Source: Rikenellaceae bacterium (GTDB lineage: Bacteria; Bacteroidota; Bacteroidia; Bacteroidales; Rikenellaceae). Taken from it: a DNA stretch of 64,000 nt. Positions 8,150 through 17,726 of the stretch are shown in pieces (within the stretch, counting starts at the first letter, position 1; every line of letters starts with the position of its first letter). Below the pieces are notes generated by a model, which saw only the letters and a list, made by a program, of their open reading frames with translations, was not told the DNA's origin and ran no database searches. The translations under genes were made by a program, and so were the position numbers. Location of the stretch: NCBI GenBank assembly GCA_020860245.1, contig JAJBUQ010000039.1, positions 76,299 through 140,298 on the forward strand, given 5' to 3'.

Positions 8150-10978
8150 TTACTGTTTCTTTAACACTCTGCGCAGGAATTCTCCCGTATAGCTCTTCTT
8201 ATTCTTCGCAACACGTTCAGGCGTACCTTGTGCAAGAAGCTGCCCCCCTGCATTACCGCCCTCAGGTCCTATGTCGATTACATGGTCCGCTACTTTGATG
8301 ACATCGAGGTTATGTTCGATAACGATAACCGTATTACCCTTATCTACCAGTTTAGACAATACTCCTAACAGTACGTTCACATCCTCGAAGTGCAGACCGG
8401 TGGTCGGTTCGTCCAGAATATACAGAGTATTGCCGGTATCTTTTCGCGCGAGCTCGCTCGCGAGTTTTATCCTCTGGCTCTCTCCGCCGGATAGAGTCGT
8501 ACATGGCTGTCCCAAAGTGAGATATCCGAGCCCTACGTCCTGTACCGCTTTGAGCTTAGTGTAGATCGCCGGTACCGATTCGAAAAATTCGACCGCCTGA
8601 TTTATCGTCATCGCAAGAACCTGATAAATATTCTTACCTTTAAACCTTACTTCAAGCGTCTCTCTGTTGTAGCGTTTACCTCCGCACGTCTTGCATTTGA
8701 CATAAACATCCGGAAGAAAATTCATTTCGATTGTTTGCACCCCTGCGCCCTTGCACTCTTCGCATCTTCCGCCCTTGACGTTGAACGAGAACCGCCCCGC
8801 GCCGAATCCGCGTATCTGGGCATCCGGAGTCTTCTCGAACAGTTTCCGAATATCCCCGAACACGTTGGTATATGTTGCCGGATTGCTCCTCGGAGTTCTG
8901 CCGATGGGGGATTGATCTATAACAATCAGTTTATCTATATTCTCGATCCCTTCGATCCGGTCGTGTGGAAGGGGCTGATCGTAAGACCTGTATAATTCTC
9001 TGCTGATACCGTAGCGGAGCGTCTCGTTTATCAGCGAAGATTTACCGCTTCCGCTGACGCCAGTCACACATATCATCTTGCCAAGGGGGAATTCTACCGT
9101 AATATTCTTAAGGTTGTTGCCCTTAGCGCCAACGACTTTAATAGTTTTGCTGTTGCCCTTCCTCCGCTCCTTCGGAACTTTTATCTTCCTGCGTCCGTTA
9201 AGATAATCCGCGGTAACGGAGCTGCTGTCGATAATATCTTCCATTGTCCCCGCCGCAACAATCTCTCCTCCACGGACTCCTGCGTGCGGGCCTACGTCTA
9301 TAACCCAGTCCGCGTTGCGCATCATATCCTCGTCATGCTCGACTACGATAACCGAATTCCCAGCGTCCCGTAGATCCTTGAGACTGTTTATAAGTTTAAT
9401 GTTGTCCTTCTGATGAAGCCCGATGCTCGGTTCGTCAAGAATATACAGAACATTTACCAGTTTGGAGCCTATCTGAGTTGCGAGTCTTATTCTTTGGCTC
9501 TCCCCTCCGGACAGCGACCGAGAACCGCGTGAGAGCGATAGATATCCGAGCCCTACGTCCAGAAGGAATCCCACGCGCTCGCGTATCTCCTTAAGTATCT
9601 CCGCTGCAATTTTTTTCTGCCTCCCGCTCATTCTGTCCTCAAGTCCTTCCAACCACTCCGCCAATTCCATAATGCTCATCGCAGAGACTTCCGCAATGTT
9701 CTTGTCGTCTATACGGAAATATTTTGTATCATTCTTCAACCTTGTACCTCCGCATAGGGTGCATTTATCTCGCCGGACGAATTGTTCCTTCCACTTACTG
9801 CCTTTGGCGCTCGTCGAATCTTCCTCATTCTTTTCTGTGTAGGCCGCGATCCCGTCCCATGAAATAAGATACCTTCCGGAGGTTGCGCCTACGCCCCTGA
9901 AGTCTATTTGCAAAGGTTCCGTATCTCCATATATAATTGCGTTCAATCCCTCCTCCGAGATTGATTTAACAGGGTCGTTCAATGTAAATCCGTACTTCTT
10001 CCCCATTGCTTCCAACTGCGCGAATAACAGGTTGTTGCGCTGTTTACCCAGAGGTTCGATCCCTCCTTGGGCGATGCTCTTCTTCCTGTCGGGAATTATT
10101 TTGTCAATATCGAATACCGCCTCCTCTCCGATACCGTTGCAGTGGGGGCACGCTCCGTGAGGAGAATTGAACGAGAAGGTATGCGGGGCAGGCTCGTTGA
10201 ACGAGATTCCCGTCGTCGGACACATAAGATTGCGGCTGTAATACCGCGCCTTACTGTTGTCGTAATCATAAATGAGCATCGTGCCCTTGCCGTGACGCAT
10301 AGCATCCTGCAGACTCTTACGGATACGGTCTGCCGATTCTTCCTTCACGATTATCCTGTCGATGACTAACTCTATCGTATGGGTCTTATAACGGTCCAGC
10401 TTCATTCCGGATACTATCTCGCGGATCTCCCCGTCTACCCGTACATGTATGTATCCCTTCTTCATCAAAGATTCGAAGAGTTCCCTGTAATGCCCCTTCC
10501 TTCCCTTGACGACAGGGGCGAGGAAGGCAAGCTTCCGTCCTGAAAATTCAGAAATTATAAGGTCTACAATCTGGCCGTCCGTGTAGCGGACCATCTGTTC
10601 CCCCGTCTCCGGAGAATATGCTACCGAGGCGCGCGCATAGAGCAACCGCAGGAAGTCGTTTATCTCGGTGACCGTCCCTACCGTCGAGCGCGGATTCTTG
10701 TTCGTCGTCTTCTGTTCGATGGATATTACCGGACTTAATCCCGTGATCTTATCCACCTCAGGACGCTCCATCGCACCTATGAACTGCCGTGCATAAGAGG
10801 AGAGAGTCTCCATGTAGCGCCTCTGCCCTTCGGCATAGATCGTGTCGAAGGCGAGGGATGATTTACCCGAACCGGACAGCCCCGTTATTACGGTGAGACG
10901 ATTGCGAGGTATCTCTACGTCTATATTTTTTAGATTGTTAGCTTTAGCGCCGTAGACGCATATTTTATTTTCTTCCAT
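8150..10978 (-). CDS. uvrA: Excinuclease ABC subunit A
   Basis: The 942-residue damage-recognition ATPase of nucleotide excision repair has the usual two-ABC architecture: Walker [10 protein letters not shown] near residue 33, a zinc motif in CTLCGG, signature [13 protein letters not shown] and Walker [14 protein letters not shown] in the first half. The second half has Walker [11 protein letters not shown], the zinc module CEECKGAG...CKTCGGKR, signature [13 protein letters not shown] and [13 protein letters not shown]. Length is normal. Its start is 57 bp downstream of a small membrane-protein ORF on the same strand, with which it may be cotranscribed. The 131 bp between it and the convergent ruvC hold no clear terminator. 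Confidence 0.97.
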   Translation of the reverse strand: MEENKICVYGAKANNLKNIDVEIPRNRLTVITGLSGSGKSSLAFDTIYAEGQRRYMETLSSYARQFIGAMERPEVDKITGLSPVISIEQKTTNKNPRSTVGTVTEINDFLRLLYARASVAYSPETGEQMVRYTDGQIVDLIISEFSGRKLAFLAPVVKGRKGHYRELFESLMKKGYIHVRVDGEIREIVSGMKLDRYKTHTIELVIDRIIVKEESADRIRKSLQDAMRHGKGTMLIYDYDNSKARYYSRNLMCPTTGISFNEPAPHTFSFNSPHGACPHCNGIGEEAVFDIDKIIPDRKKSIAQGGIEPLGKQRNNLLFAQLEAMGKKYGFTLNDPVKSISEEGLNAIIYGDTEPLQIDFRGVGATSGRYLISWDGIAAYTEKNEEDSTSAKGSKWKEQFVRRDKCTLCGGTRLKNDTKYFRIDDKNIAEVSAMSIMELAEWLEGLEDRMSGRQKKIAAEILKEIRERVGFLLDVGLGYLSLSRGSRSLSGGESQRIRLATQIGSKLVNVLYILDEPSIGLHQKDNIKLINSLKDLRDAGNSVIVVEHDEDMMRNADWVIDVGPHAGVRGGEIVAAGTMEDIIDSSSVTADYLNGRRKIKVPKERRKGNSKTIKVVGAKGNNLKNITVEFPLGKMICVTGVSGSGKSSLINETLRYGISRELYRSYDQPLPHDRIEGIENIDKLIVIDQSPIGRTPRSNPATYTNVFGDIRKLFEKTPDAQIRGFGAGRFSFNVKGGRCEECKGAGVQTIEMNFLPDVYVKCKTCGGKRYNRETLEVRFKGKNIYQVLAMTINQAVEFFESVPAIYTKLKAVQDVGLGYLTLGQPCTTLSGGESQRIKLASELARKDTGNTLYILDEPTTGLHFEDVNVLLGVLSKLVDKGNTVIVIEHNLDVIKVADHVIDIGPEGGNAGGQLLAQGTPERVAKNKKSYTGEFLRRVLKKQ

Positions 10979-11035
10979 TTATGTGCCTTATAATCTCCTG
11001 AATATTATAATAAAACGTATTACCATACTCAATTG

Positions 11036-11194
11036 TTATACCCTGAATAAATTTTGTACCGCGTCGCTTATCGAAATAGTTCCTGATAGATTGGTTATGG
11101 TCGATAGTATGAATCCTGCAAGAAACCATTTTAAAAATCCGACTATCAGCCCGGAAATTACAAGGATAGAGATAACTTCGAGATAAATATCCAT
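11036..11194 (-). CDS. Small membrane protein (52 aa), unknown
   Basis: An ATG frame on the minus strand encodes MDIYLEVISILVISGLIVGF..., with hydrophobic residues from about 8 to 31 broken by one Lys-Trp, then a polar tail ending ISDAVQNLFRV. The pattern fits a single-pass or hairpin inner-membrane protein. Support comes from a TATTTTTG -7 box on the same strand at 11213-11220, about 19 bp before the start codon, and from its place just ahead of uvrA. I do not recognise a family. It could also be only a leader region of uvrA. The plus-strand 67-codon frame over these bases looks like its shadow. Confidence 0.5.
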   Translation of the reverse strand: MDIYLEVISILVISGLIVGFLKWFLAGFILSTITNLSGTISISDAVQNLFRV

Positions 11195-11297
11195 GAATTT
11201 TTAATTAACCGACAAAAATAATCATTATTTCAATATCTTTGTTTAATTAGTATATTTGTTGAAACAGAGGATGCGGTTCGGACAAGTTAAAGTAAAC

Positions 11298-11328
11298 TTT
11301 GCTCGCCTCTCATCTTTCACTATATTTG
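11298..11328 (+). promoter_or_regulatory. Strong promoter of the CvfB-like gene
   Basis: TTTG at 11298-11301, exactly 19 nt, then TATATTTG at 11321-11328: a full match to the Bacteroidetes -33/-7 promoter. The expected 5' UTR to the ATG at 11343 is about 10 nt. Two further TAnnTTTG boxes at 11234-11241 and 11251-11258 may be secondary starts. Confidence 0.75.
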
Positions 11329-11342
11329 TATAAAAAGGAATT

Positions 11343-12173
11343 ATGTTGAAGGCAGGAAATTATTACACTCTAAAGATCAGCCGTACCACGGCTAACGGAC
11401 AGTATCTTATCGACGAGGAGGGCGAGGAAGTCCTCTTGCCAAATAGATATGTCGATGAGGAGAAGGAAGAAGGAGATATGATGGATGTATTCGTCTACAA
11501 GGATTCCGAAGACCGCATTGTCGCCACAACCGAGAAACCTTATGCGGTTGCAGGCGAGGCCGCTTATCTGGAGGTAGTCGATAAGACGATAAACGGTGTA
11601 TTCCTCGATTGGGGATTGGCGAAGGATCTTTTTCTTCCGGCAAGGAATATGCCTTACAGGATGGACGTGGGAGAGAAATACGTCGTTTTTATTTATACCG
11701 ATAATGTAAACGGAAGGGTAGTGGCCTCTGCGAGAATAAGCAGCTTCCTTAGCAACAGCGAGATAACGACAGAACCCGGACAGCAGGTGGAATTCCTTGT
11801 CGCTCAGAAGAATGATCTCGGATTCCGCGTTATAATAAATAATAAACATTGGGGAATGCTGTATCACAATCAGATATTTACTAAGGTCTCGATAGGGGAT
11901 AAACTTACCGGATACGTCCGCAGAATTACTGAGGACAACCGTATCGACGTAAGTCTTCAACTTCAAGGTTATAAGGAAGTTAAGCGGTCTGTGGATGCGT
12001 TGATGGAACTCGTGGAGAATAACGGAGGCGAACTTCCCGTTGCGGATAACAGTTCGCCTGAGGAGATACATGAAATTACCGGAATGAGCAAGAAGGTCTT
12101 CAAGCGTACTGCGGGGATGCTCATGAAGGCCGGCAAAATCACGATGGAAGAGAACCGGATAATAAAAAAATAG
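11343..12173 (+). CDS. S1-domain RNA-binding protein, CvfB family
   Basis: The 276-residue cytosolic protein resembles CvfB/YitL: N-terminal S1-like beta barrels (YTLKISRTTANGQYLIDEEG; then AYLEVVDKTINGVFLDWGL near residues 78-96; then QQVEFLVAQKNDLGFRVII near 140-160) and a C-terminal winged helix (about 225-276, ending in KAGKITMEENRIIKK). CvfB proteins bind RNA, in Staphylococcus affecting virulence gene expression; the role here is unknown. A near-perfect promoter precedes it and the DUF4954 gene follows after 4 bp, so the two form an operon. Confidence 0.85.
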   Translation: MLKAGNYYTLKISRTTANGQYLIDEEGEEVLLPNRYVDEEKEEGDMMDVFVYKDSEDRIVATTEKPYAVAGEAAYLEVVDKTINGVFLDWGLAKDLFLPARNMPYRMDVGEKYVVFIYTDNVNGRVVASARISSFLSNSEITTEPGQQVEFLVAQKNDLGFRVIINNKHWGMLYHNQIFTKVSIGDKLTGYVRRITEDNRIDVSLQLQGYKEVKRSVDALMELVENNGGELPVADNSSPEEIHEITGMSKKVFKRTAGMLMKAGKITMEENRIIKK

Positions 12174-12177
12174 AGAT

Positions 12178-14073
12178 ATGTTCAGTAAATACAGGAAGTT
12201 AAATCCGGACGAGATCCAGCAGCTGTCCGGTAATGGATGTGTATCCGGTGATTGGGACGATATCAACGTCCTCGACGGATTCTCCGCGGATAATATTAGA
12301 AATATCCGGTTCGGTAAAAATATTTATCTGGGCAGGGAATTGTTAATGGAATCGATTGGTTTCATCGAGAACTATCTTGTCGGTGATGGTGCCGAACTGC
12401 GGAACATCGACCGTCTTATAACGGAAGGTATTACATCGTTTGGTAACGGTGTTAAGGTTAATGTACTTAATGAAGCAGGGGGACGCATGGTCAGAATATT
12501 CGATAATATGTCTGCGCAGACCGCCTATATTTATGCCATGTACCGCCACCGTCCCAATTTTGTCGCAGCCATCGACGATCTAATAGATATACATGTCAAT
12601 AAAGTAAATTCCGGAATCGGATTTATAGGAGCCCGGTCAGTAATCGAAAACTGCGGATTTATAAAGAATATTCGTATAGGAGACGGTGCGGTAATCTACG
12701 GAGCGTCCGAACTTAAGAACGGTACGGTAAATTCCACACGTAAGGCTCCGTCCCGAATTGGACGCAATGTTATTATGCGTGACTTTATCACTTCATCTTC
12801 CGCAAGGGTTACGGACGGTGCGATCGTGGAGAAGTGCTTCGTGGGACAGGGGTGCGAGATCACCAAAGGGTTCACCGCCGAACATTCGTTATTCTTCGCA
12901 AACTGCTATCTTGCCAACGGGGAGGCTGTCTCGGTATTCGCAGGCCCTTACACCGTGTCACACCATAAATTCTCACTGCTGGTCGGAGGTATGTTCTCGT
13001 TCTTCAATGCCGGAAGCGCTTCGAATCAGAGCAACCATTATTACCGTTTAGGACCTGTTCATCAGGGAATCCTCGAACGCGGTTGCAAAACCGCGAGCAG
13101 TTCATATATATTATTCCCTGCGCGGATAGGGGCATTCTCCATCATAAAAGGAAGGCACAGCGTTAACCTCGATACATCGCTTCTGCCGTTCTCCTACCTG
13201 ATCGAATACAATGGAGAAACGATAATCGTTCCCGCGGCCAATCTCGGAAGTGTGGGGGCAGTCCGGGATTCGATGAAGTGGCCTCAAAGGGAGATGCGGA
13301 AGGGCGAATCGTTGAACGATAAAATCGTTTATAAAATGCTCAATCCCTACCTTATAAATAAAATGGTCAAAGCCGTCGATATATTGAAAGAACTCTCTCC
13401 TAAATTCCCCGGCAGGGAATACGTATCTTACAACGGAGTCAAAATAAGAACATCCTCCCTCAAGAAGGCGGTAAATCTGTATAATCTTGCAATCGATAAG
13501 TATATAGGAGGAATAATTGCAGCCAAACTCAACAATTCCGAATGGAAGAACGCGCAGGACATTGTCGGTCTTCTCGATGTCGGAAGCCGTTCAAATTACG
13601 GGGAATGGTGCGATGTTGCCGGACTTATCACTCCTGTGGGTGTGGTCGAACTGATTTTCAACAATGTCGAGAGAGGCACTATTTATTCGCTTGAAGAGCT
13701 CAATAATGCGTTCTCGCATGTCGAAAAAAATTACCATGAATTCGAATGGGTGTATGTAGTGAGACTGCTCTCGTGGCGATTGGGTAAACCTGTCGGAGAG
13801 ATCACGGCCAAACACCTTATACCTGTTCTCGAAAGATGGAAGGAGAGCGTCGCGGTTATTGATACCATGCTGTGCGACGACGCCCGCAAAGAATTCTCTG
13901 CGAAAACAATGATAAGCTACGGCATCGACGGAGACGAAGCCGTTAAAAATGCCGATTTTCTCAATGTCCGGGGAAGTTACGACGATAACTCCTTTGTTAA
14001 AGGCACCCGTGACCATACGCACAGAAAAGCCGTATCAGCGGACAGACTCATTGATGCTTTGTGGAAAATGTAG
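12178..14073 (+). CDS. DUF4954 family protein (left-handed beta-helix)
   Basis: The 631-residue protein begins YRKLNPDEIQQLSGNGC and matches the Bacteroidetes/Spirochaete DUF4954 family, which has no established function. About residues 40-280 read as degenerate hexapeptide repeats of a left-handed beta helix (IGFIGARSVIENCGFI, IRIGDGAVIYGASELK, EKCFVGQGCEITKGF), as in acyl- and nucleotidyl-transferases. A segment rich in Gly/Ser/His (YTVSHHKFSLLVGGMFSFFN) follows. The C-terminal third is helical. Its place between an RNA-binding protein and dnaG gives no clear clue. It is probably a sugar-nucleotide or acyl transferase-like protein, but that is inference from fold only. Confidence 0.8.
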   Translation: MFSKYRKLNPDEIQQLSGNGCVSGDWDDINVLDGFSADNIRNIRFGKNIYLGRELLMESIGFIENYLVGDGAELRNIDRLITEGITSFGNGVKVNVLNEAGGRMVRIFDNMSAQTAYIYAMYRHRPNFVAAIDDLIDIHVNKVNSGIGFIGARSVIENCGFIKNIRIGDGAVIYGASELKNGTVNSTRKAPSRIGRNVIMRDFITSSSARVTDGAIVEKCFVGQGCEITKGFTAEHSLFFANCYLANGEAVSVFAGPYTVSHHKFSLLVGGMFSFFNAGSASNQSNHYYRLGPVHQGILERGCKTASSSYILFPARIGAFSIIKGRHSVNLDTSLLPFSYLIEYNGETIIVPAANLGSVGAVRDSMKWPQREMRKGESLNDKIVYKMLNPYLINKMVKAVDILKELSPKFPGREYVSYNGVKIRTSSLKKAVNLYNLAIDKYIGGIIAAKLNNSEWKNAQDIVGLLDVGSRSNYGEWCDVAGLITPVGVVELIFNNVERGTIYSLEELNNAFSHVEKNYHEFEWVYVVRLLSWRLGKPVGEITAKHLIPVLERWKESVAVIDTMLCDDARKEFSAKTMISYGIDGDEAVKNADFLNVRGSYDDNSFVKGTRDHTHRKAVSADRLIDALWKM

Positions 14074-14102
14074 TAACTTCGCGGAAATTCCCATATAAAT
14101 AA

Positions 14103-16070
14103 ATGATCGATCAATCAACTGTCGATAGAATATATGCCGCTGCGGATATTGTGGAGGTAGTAAATGATTTTGTGACCCTCCGTAAGAAGGGAGTCAATTA
14201 TCAGGCTTGCTGTCCGTTCCACGATGAAAAAACCCCTTCGTTCGTCGTGTCCTCTACTAAGGGGGTATTCAAGTGCTTCGGATGCGGTAAGGGCGGTAAT
14301 GCCGTCGGTTTCGTCATGGAGCACGAGGGGGTGACTTATGTGGAGGCGTTAAAATATCTTGCCCGCAAATACGGCATTGAAGTTCAGGAACGGGAACAAA
14401 CGGACGAAGATAAGAAGCGTAACGACGACAGGGAAAGTATGATGGTTCTGTCTTCGTGGGCGTCCGATTATTTTGCCGATGTGCTTTTGAATACTGACGA
14501 GGGTGTGAACGTAGGTCTTAGTTACTTCCGTGAACGGGGATTCTCCGATCTTATAATCAAGAAGTTCGGATTAGGATATTGTCCCTCCGGAGGTTCCGAA
14601 TTTACGGAGAAGGCGCTCGCTAACAGCTTCAACGAAGAGTATCTCGTGAGAACCGGATTAAGCATCAGGCGCGATAACGGAAGCTGGTACGACAGATTCT
14701 CCGGCAGAGTAATGTTCCCGATTCATAGCGTGAGCGGAAGGGTTATAGCATTCGGAGGGAGAACCATGCGAACCGATAAGAAGACTGCAAAGTATCTCAA
14801 TTCCCCGGAGTCGGAGATATACCACAAAAGCAGCGTTCTATACGGTTTATTCTTTGCTAAGAAGGCTATCGCACACGAAGACTGCTGCATATTGGTGGAG
14901 GGATATACGGATGTACTGTCCCTCTATCAGAGCGGAGTGGAGAATGTCGTCGCATCGTCCGGAACGTCACTCACGACCGAGCAGATTAAGTTAATAGCCA
15001 GATTCACTAAAAATATAACCGTTATCTATGACGGCGACGCTGCCGGAATAAAGGCATCTTTGAGAGGTATCGACATGATCCTCAAAGAAGGATTGAACGT
15101 GCGGGTCGTAGCTCTTCCGGAGAACGAGGATCCAGATTCGTTTGCTCGCGAACGCAGTGCGACCGAACTTAAGGAATATATACGGAATAACGAAGAGGAT
15201 TTTATATCCTTCAAAACCAAACTGTTGTCGAAGGACGCAGGGAACGATCCCATAAAACGCGCAGCAGTGATCTCCGATATGGTCGATTCCCTCGCGGTTA
15301 TCCCCGATGCGATTCTAAGGAATGTCTTCATACGTGAATGCTGCCATATTCTGGATATCGATGAAACGCTTCTTGTCGGAGAAGTGTCCAAGCGCAGGAG
15401 AGATAAAATCCTCTCGAAGGAAGAGACGGAATTCCTGAAAAAACGGGAAAATATCTTACCGCCGCACAATGAATCCGCGCCTGCAAAAAATCGTGGCAAT
15501 GTTACCGGAAGCGGTGTTAATGCTCTCGAGTACGAGCTTATTTCATATCTGTTGAGGTACGGAATGAAGACGATCGACTTTGGAACGGAAGAGGCTCCGA
15601 ACCTCACTAAAGTCGCCGCCGCAATAATTAACGAGATGAAGGATGACGGAATAGAGTTCCAAAACCGTATTTATAGTGATATATTTACGGAATATGCGTC
15701 TGTATTCGACACAATGGGTCCATCCGAAGTGGAATTCCCGATAGGTAAACTGACAGGCCATTCTGATCCTGAGATATGCAATACGGTAGTGGATATAATG
15801 ATGAGAACCGATCTTCTCAAACCGAGTGGAATGTGGGAGAAGAACGAAATAACCGTAGAAAATGAAGAAGACCGCCTTTATATTGCGGTTCCCCGCACGA
15901 TAACGATCTATAAAATTAAAATAATAGAGAATATGATCTCCGCTCTCACCGTCCGACTCTCCGAACTGAACGAATTTAACAGTGAGGTCGAAGAGATTCT
16001 GAAGCAGATCGATATTCTTAATCAGACGCGCAGGCACATCTCAGAAAAATTTTCCCGGATACTACTTTGA
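14103..16070 (+). CDS. dnaG: DNA primase
   Basis: The 655-residue enzyme lays RNA primers for replication. The N-terminal zinc-binding domain shows CCPFHDEKTPSFVVSS and FKCFGCGKGGN (residues about 37-66). The RNA polymerase core contains the TOPRIM motifs VEGYTDVLSLYQSG and YDGDAAGIKASLRG. The C-terminal region from about residue 430 would contact DnaB helicase. The ATG at 14103 gives the usual short lead (MIDQSTVDRIYAAADI). It is 29 bp after the DUF4954 stop and probably in the same transcript. Confidence 0.96.
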   Translation: MIDQSTVDRIYAAADIVEVVNDFVTLRKKGVNYQACCPFHDEKTPSFVVSSTKGVFKCFGCGKGGNAVGFVMEHEGVTYVEALKYLARKYGIEVQEREQTDEDKKRNDDRESMMVLSSWASDYFADVLLNTDEGVNVGLSYFRERGFSDLIIKKFGLGYCPSGGSEFTEKALANSFNEEYLVRTGLSIRRDNGSWYDRFSGRVMFPIHSVSGRVIAFGGRTMRTDKKTAKYLNSPESEIYHKSSVLYGLFFAKKAIAHEDCCILVEGYTDVLSLYQSGVENVVASSGTSLTTEQIKLIARFTKNITVIYDGDAAGIKASLRGIDMILKEGLNVRVVALPENEDPDSFARERSATELKEYIRNNEEDFISFKTKLLSKDAGNDPIKRAAVISDMVDSLAVIPDAILRNVFIRECCHILDIDETLLVGEVSKRRRDKILSKEETEFLKKRENILPPHNESAPAKNRGNVTGSGVNALEYELISYLLRYGMKTIDFGTEEAPNLTKVAAAIINEMKDDGIEFQNRIYSDIFTEYASVFDTMGPSEVEFPIGKLTGHSDPEICNTVVDIMMRTDLLKPSGMWEKNEITVENEEDRLYIAVPRTITIYKIKIIENMISALTVRLSELNEFNSEVEEILKQIDILNQTRRHISEKFSRILL

Positions 16071-16405
16071 CAATTTGGGATCCCGATCTCGATTCCGGTC
16101 AAACTATATGATGTCACTCTCAGGAACCGGTATCTGTAAAAATTATTTGACGTTTTATTAATTCCCGTAGACCGGTTATTTTTCCGGATCGACAATTTTT
16201 CTTATCGGACTTGCCGGATAAAAAGGGTGCGGTACGCAGCGGTATAATTCGATTGTTCTCATGGCCGGAGAAATTACTTCCGTATTCCGTATAAATGTTC
16301 TCCAAAATATATAAATTAAATATAAATACCGGAATTCCAAAGGATTTATTATTTTATTTATCGAAATTATTAACTTACATTTGTAAATTAAACAGTAAGA
16401 GTCAA
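16071..16405. other. Intergenic region before der
   Basis: These 335 bp between dnaG and der (same strand) hold no convincing gene. A weak plus-strand extension upstream of der is AT-rich and unlike the family. The only clear element is the der promoter box at 16376-16383. Confidence 0.55.
16376..16383 (+). promoter_or_regulatory. -7 promoter element (TACATTTG) of der
   Basis: It matches TAnnTTTG, 22 bp before the chosen der ATG at 16406. It supports that start over the longer in-frame ATG at 16295. Confidence 0.55.
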
Positions 16406-17713
16406 ATGAGTATAGTAGCGATCGTCGGAAGACCGAATGTCGGTAAAAGCACATTGTTCAACCGTTTGGTTGGCATGAGGAAGGCTATTGTGGACCATAC
16501 GGCCGGAACCACGCGGGACAGGCATTATGGTAAAACCGACTGGAACGGACGGGAATTCTCCGTTATAGATACCGGAGGATATGCCGTAAACTCCGACGAT
16601 GTCTTTGAAGATGAGATACGTAGACAGGTGATGCTCGCTATCGAAGAAGCGGACGTCATTCTGTTTATGGTCGAGGTGTCCACCGGTATAACCGATCTCG
16701 ATATGACAATGGCGGAGATTCTCCGCAAATCGTCTAAAAAAGTATTTGTCGTAGTAAATAAAGTGGATAATAATAATCTTCTGTATTCAACCCATGAATT
16801 TTATTCGCTCGGTTTGGGAGAAATATACTCTATCTCCGCTATGAGCGGAAGCGGGACAGGCGATATTATGGACGAGATAGTCAAGGCCCTCCCTCCCGAA
16901 AAAGAAGACGAGGAGATTAACGACCTTCCTAAAATTACGATCGTCGGACGCCCTAACGTAGGCAAATCGTCCCTTACCAATGCATTGCTCGGAGAGGAGC
17001 GCAACATCGTGACCCCCATCGCAGGCACGACGCGCGATTCCGTCCTTGCGAGATACAACAAATTCGGACTCGATTTTTTCCTCGTGGATACTGCCGGTCT
17101 TCGTAAAAAGGGCAAGGTTACCAAAGACCTCGAGTTTTATTCCGTCATGCGTTCGATAAGGTCGATAGAATCTTCGGATGTGTGTATTCTTATGCTGGAC
17201 GCATCTCAGGGTGTCGAATCTCAGGATATGAATATATTTAATCTTATCATCAAAAATAAGAAAGGATGCGTTATCGTAGTCAATAAATGGGATACTATCG
17301 AAGGGAAGGGTAATAATACTATGCGCGATTTTACTGAGTCGATAAAGAGAAAACTGGCTCCGTTCAACGATGTACCGATTATTTTTACTTCGGTAATAAA
17401 TAAACAGAGAATAATGGATGTGCTTCAGGCAGCGATACGCGTATACGAATCCCGCAAGAGAGTTATAAAAACTTCCGAACTGAACGAATTCCTCCTTCCG
17501 ATTATCGAAGAAACGCCGCCGCCTGCCATCAAGGGGAAATATATAAAGATCAAATATATCACTCAATTGTCTTCGCCTACACCATCTTTTGCGTTCTTTG
17601 TCAATCTCCCGCAATATATCAGAGATCCATATAGAAGGTTCATCGAGAATAAAATAAGGGGACACTGGGATTTTTCAGGGGTTCCACTCCAGATATTTTT
17701 CAGACAGAAGTAA
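16406..17713 (+). CDS. der: Ribosome biogenesis GTPase Der (EngA)
   Basis: The 435-residue essential GTPase acts in 50S subunit maturation. It has two tandem G domains: [20 protein letters not shown] and NKVD in the first; [20 protein letters not shown] and NKWD in the second (from about residue 172). A KH-like domain ends the protein (residues about 350-435). The ATG at 16406 ([15 protein letters not shown]) is where family homology begins, and a promoter box lies just upstream. The GH2-like gene follows after 13 bp. Confidence 0.96.
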   Translation: MSIVAIVGRPNVGKSTLFNRLVGMRKAIVDHTAGTTRDRHYGKTDWNGREFSVIDTGGYAVNSDDVFEDEIRRQVMLAIEEADVILFMVEVSTGITDLDMTMAEILRKSSKKVFVVVNKVDNNNLLYSTHEFYSLGLGEIYSISAMSGSGTGDIMDEIVKALPPEKEDEEINDLPKITIVGRPNVGKSSLTNALLGEERNIVTPIAGTTRDSVLARYNKFGLDFFLVDTAGLRKKGKVTKDLEFYSVMRSIRSIESSDVCILMLDASQGVESQDMNIFNLIIKNKKGCVIVVNKWDTIEGKGNNTMRDFTESIKRKLAPFNDVPIIFTSVINKQRIMDVLQAAIRVYESRKRVIKTSELNEFLLPIIEETPPPAIKGKYIKIKYITQLSSPTPSFAFFVNLPQYIRDPYRRFIENKIRGHWDFSGVPLQIFFRQK

Positions 17714-17726
17714 AATTATTCCGGTT

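Noticed and set aside
10983..11186. 67-codon plus-strand frame before the CvfB-like gene
   Set aside because: It is antisense to a better-supported small membrane-protein frame on the minus strand.
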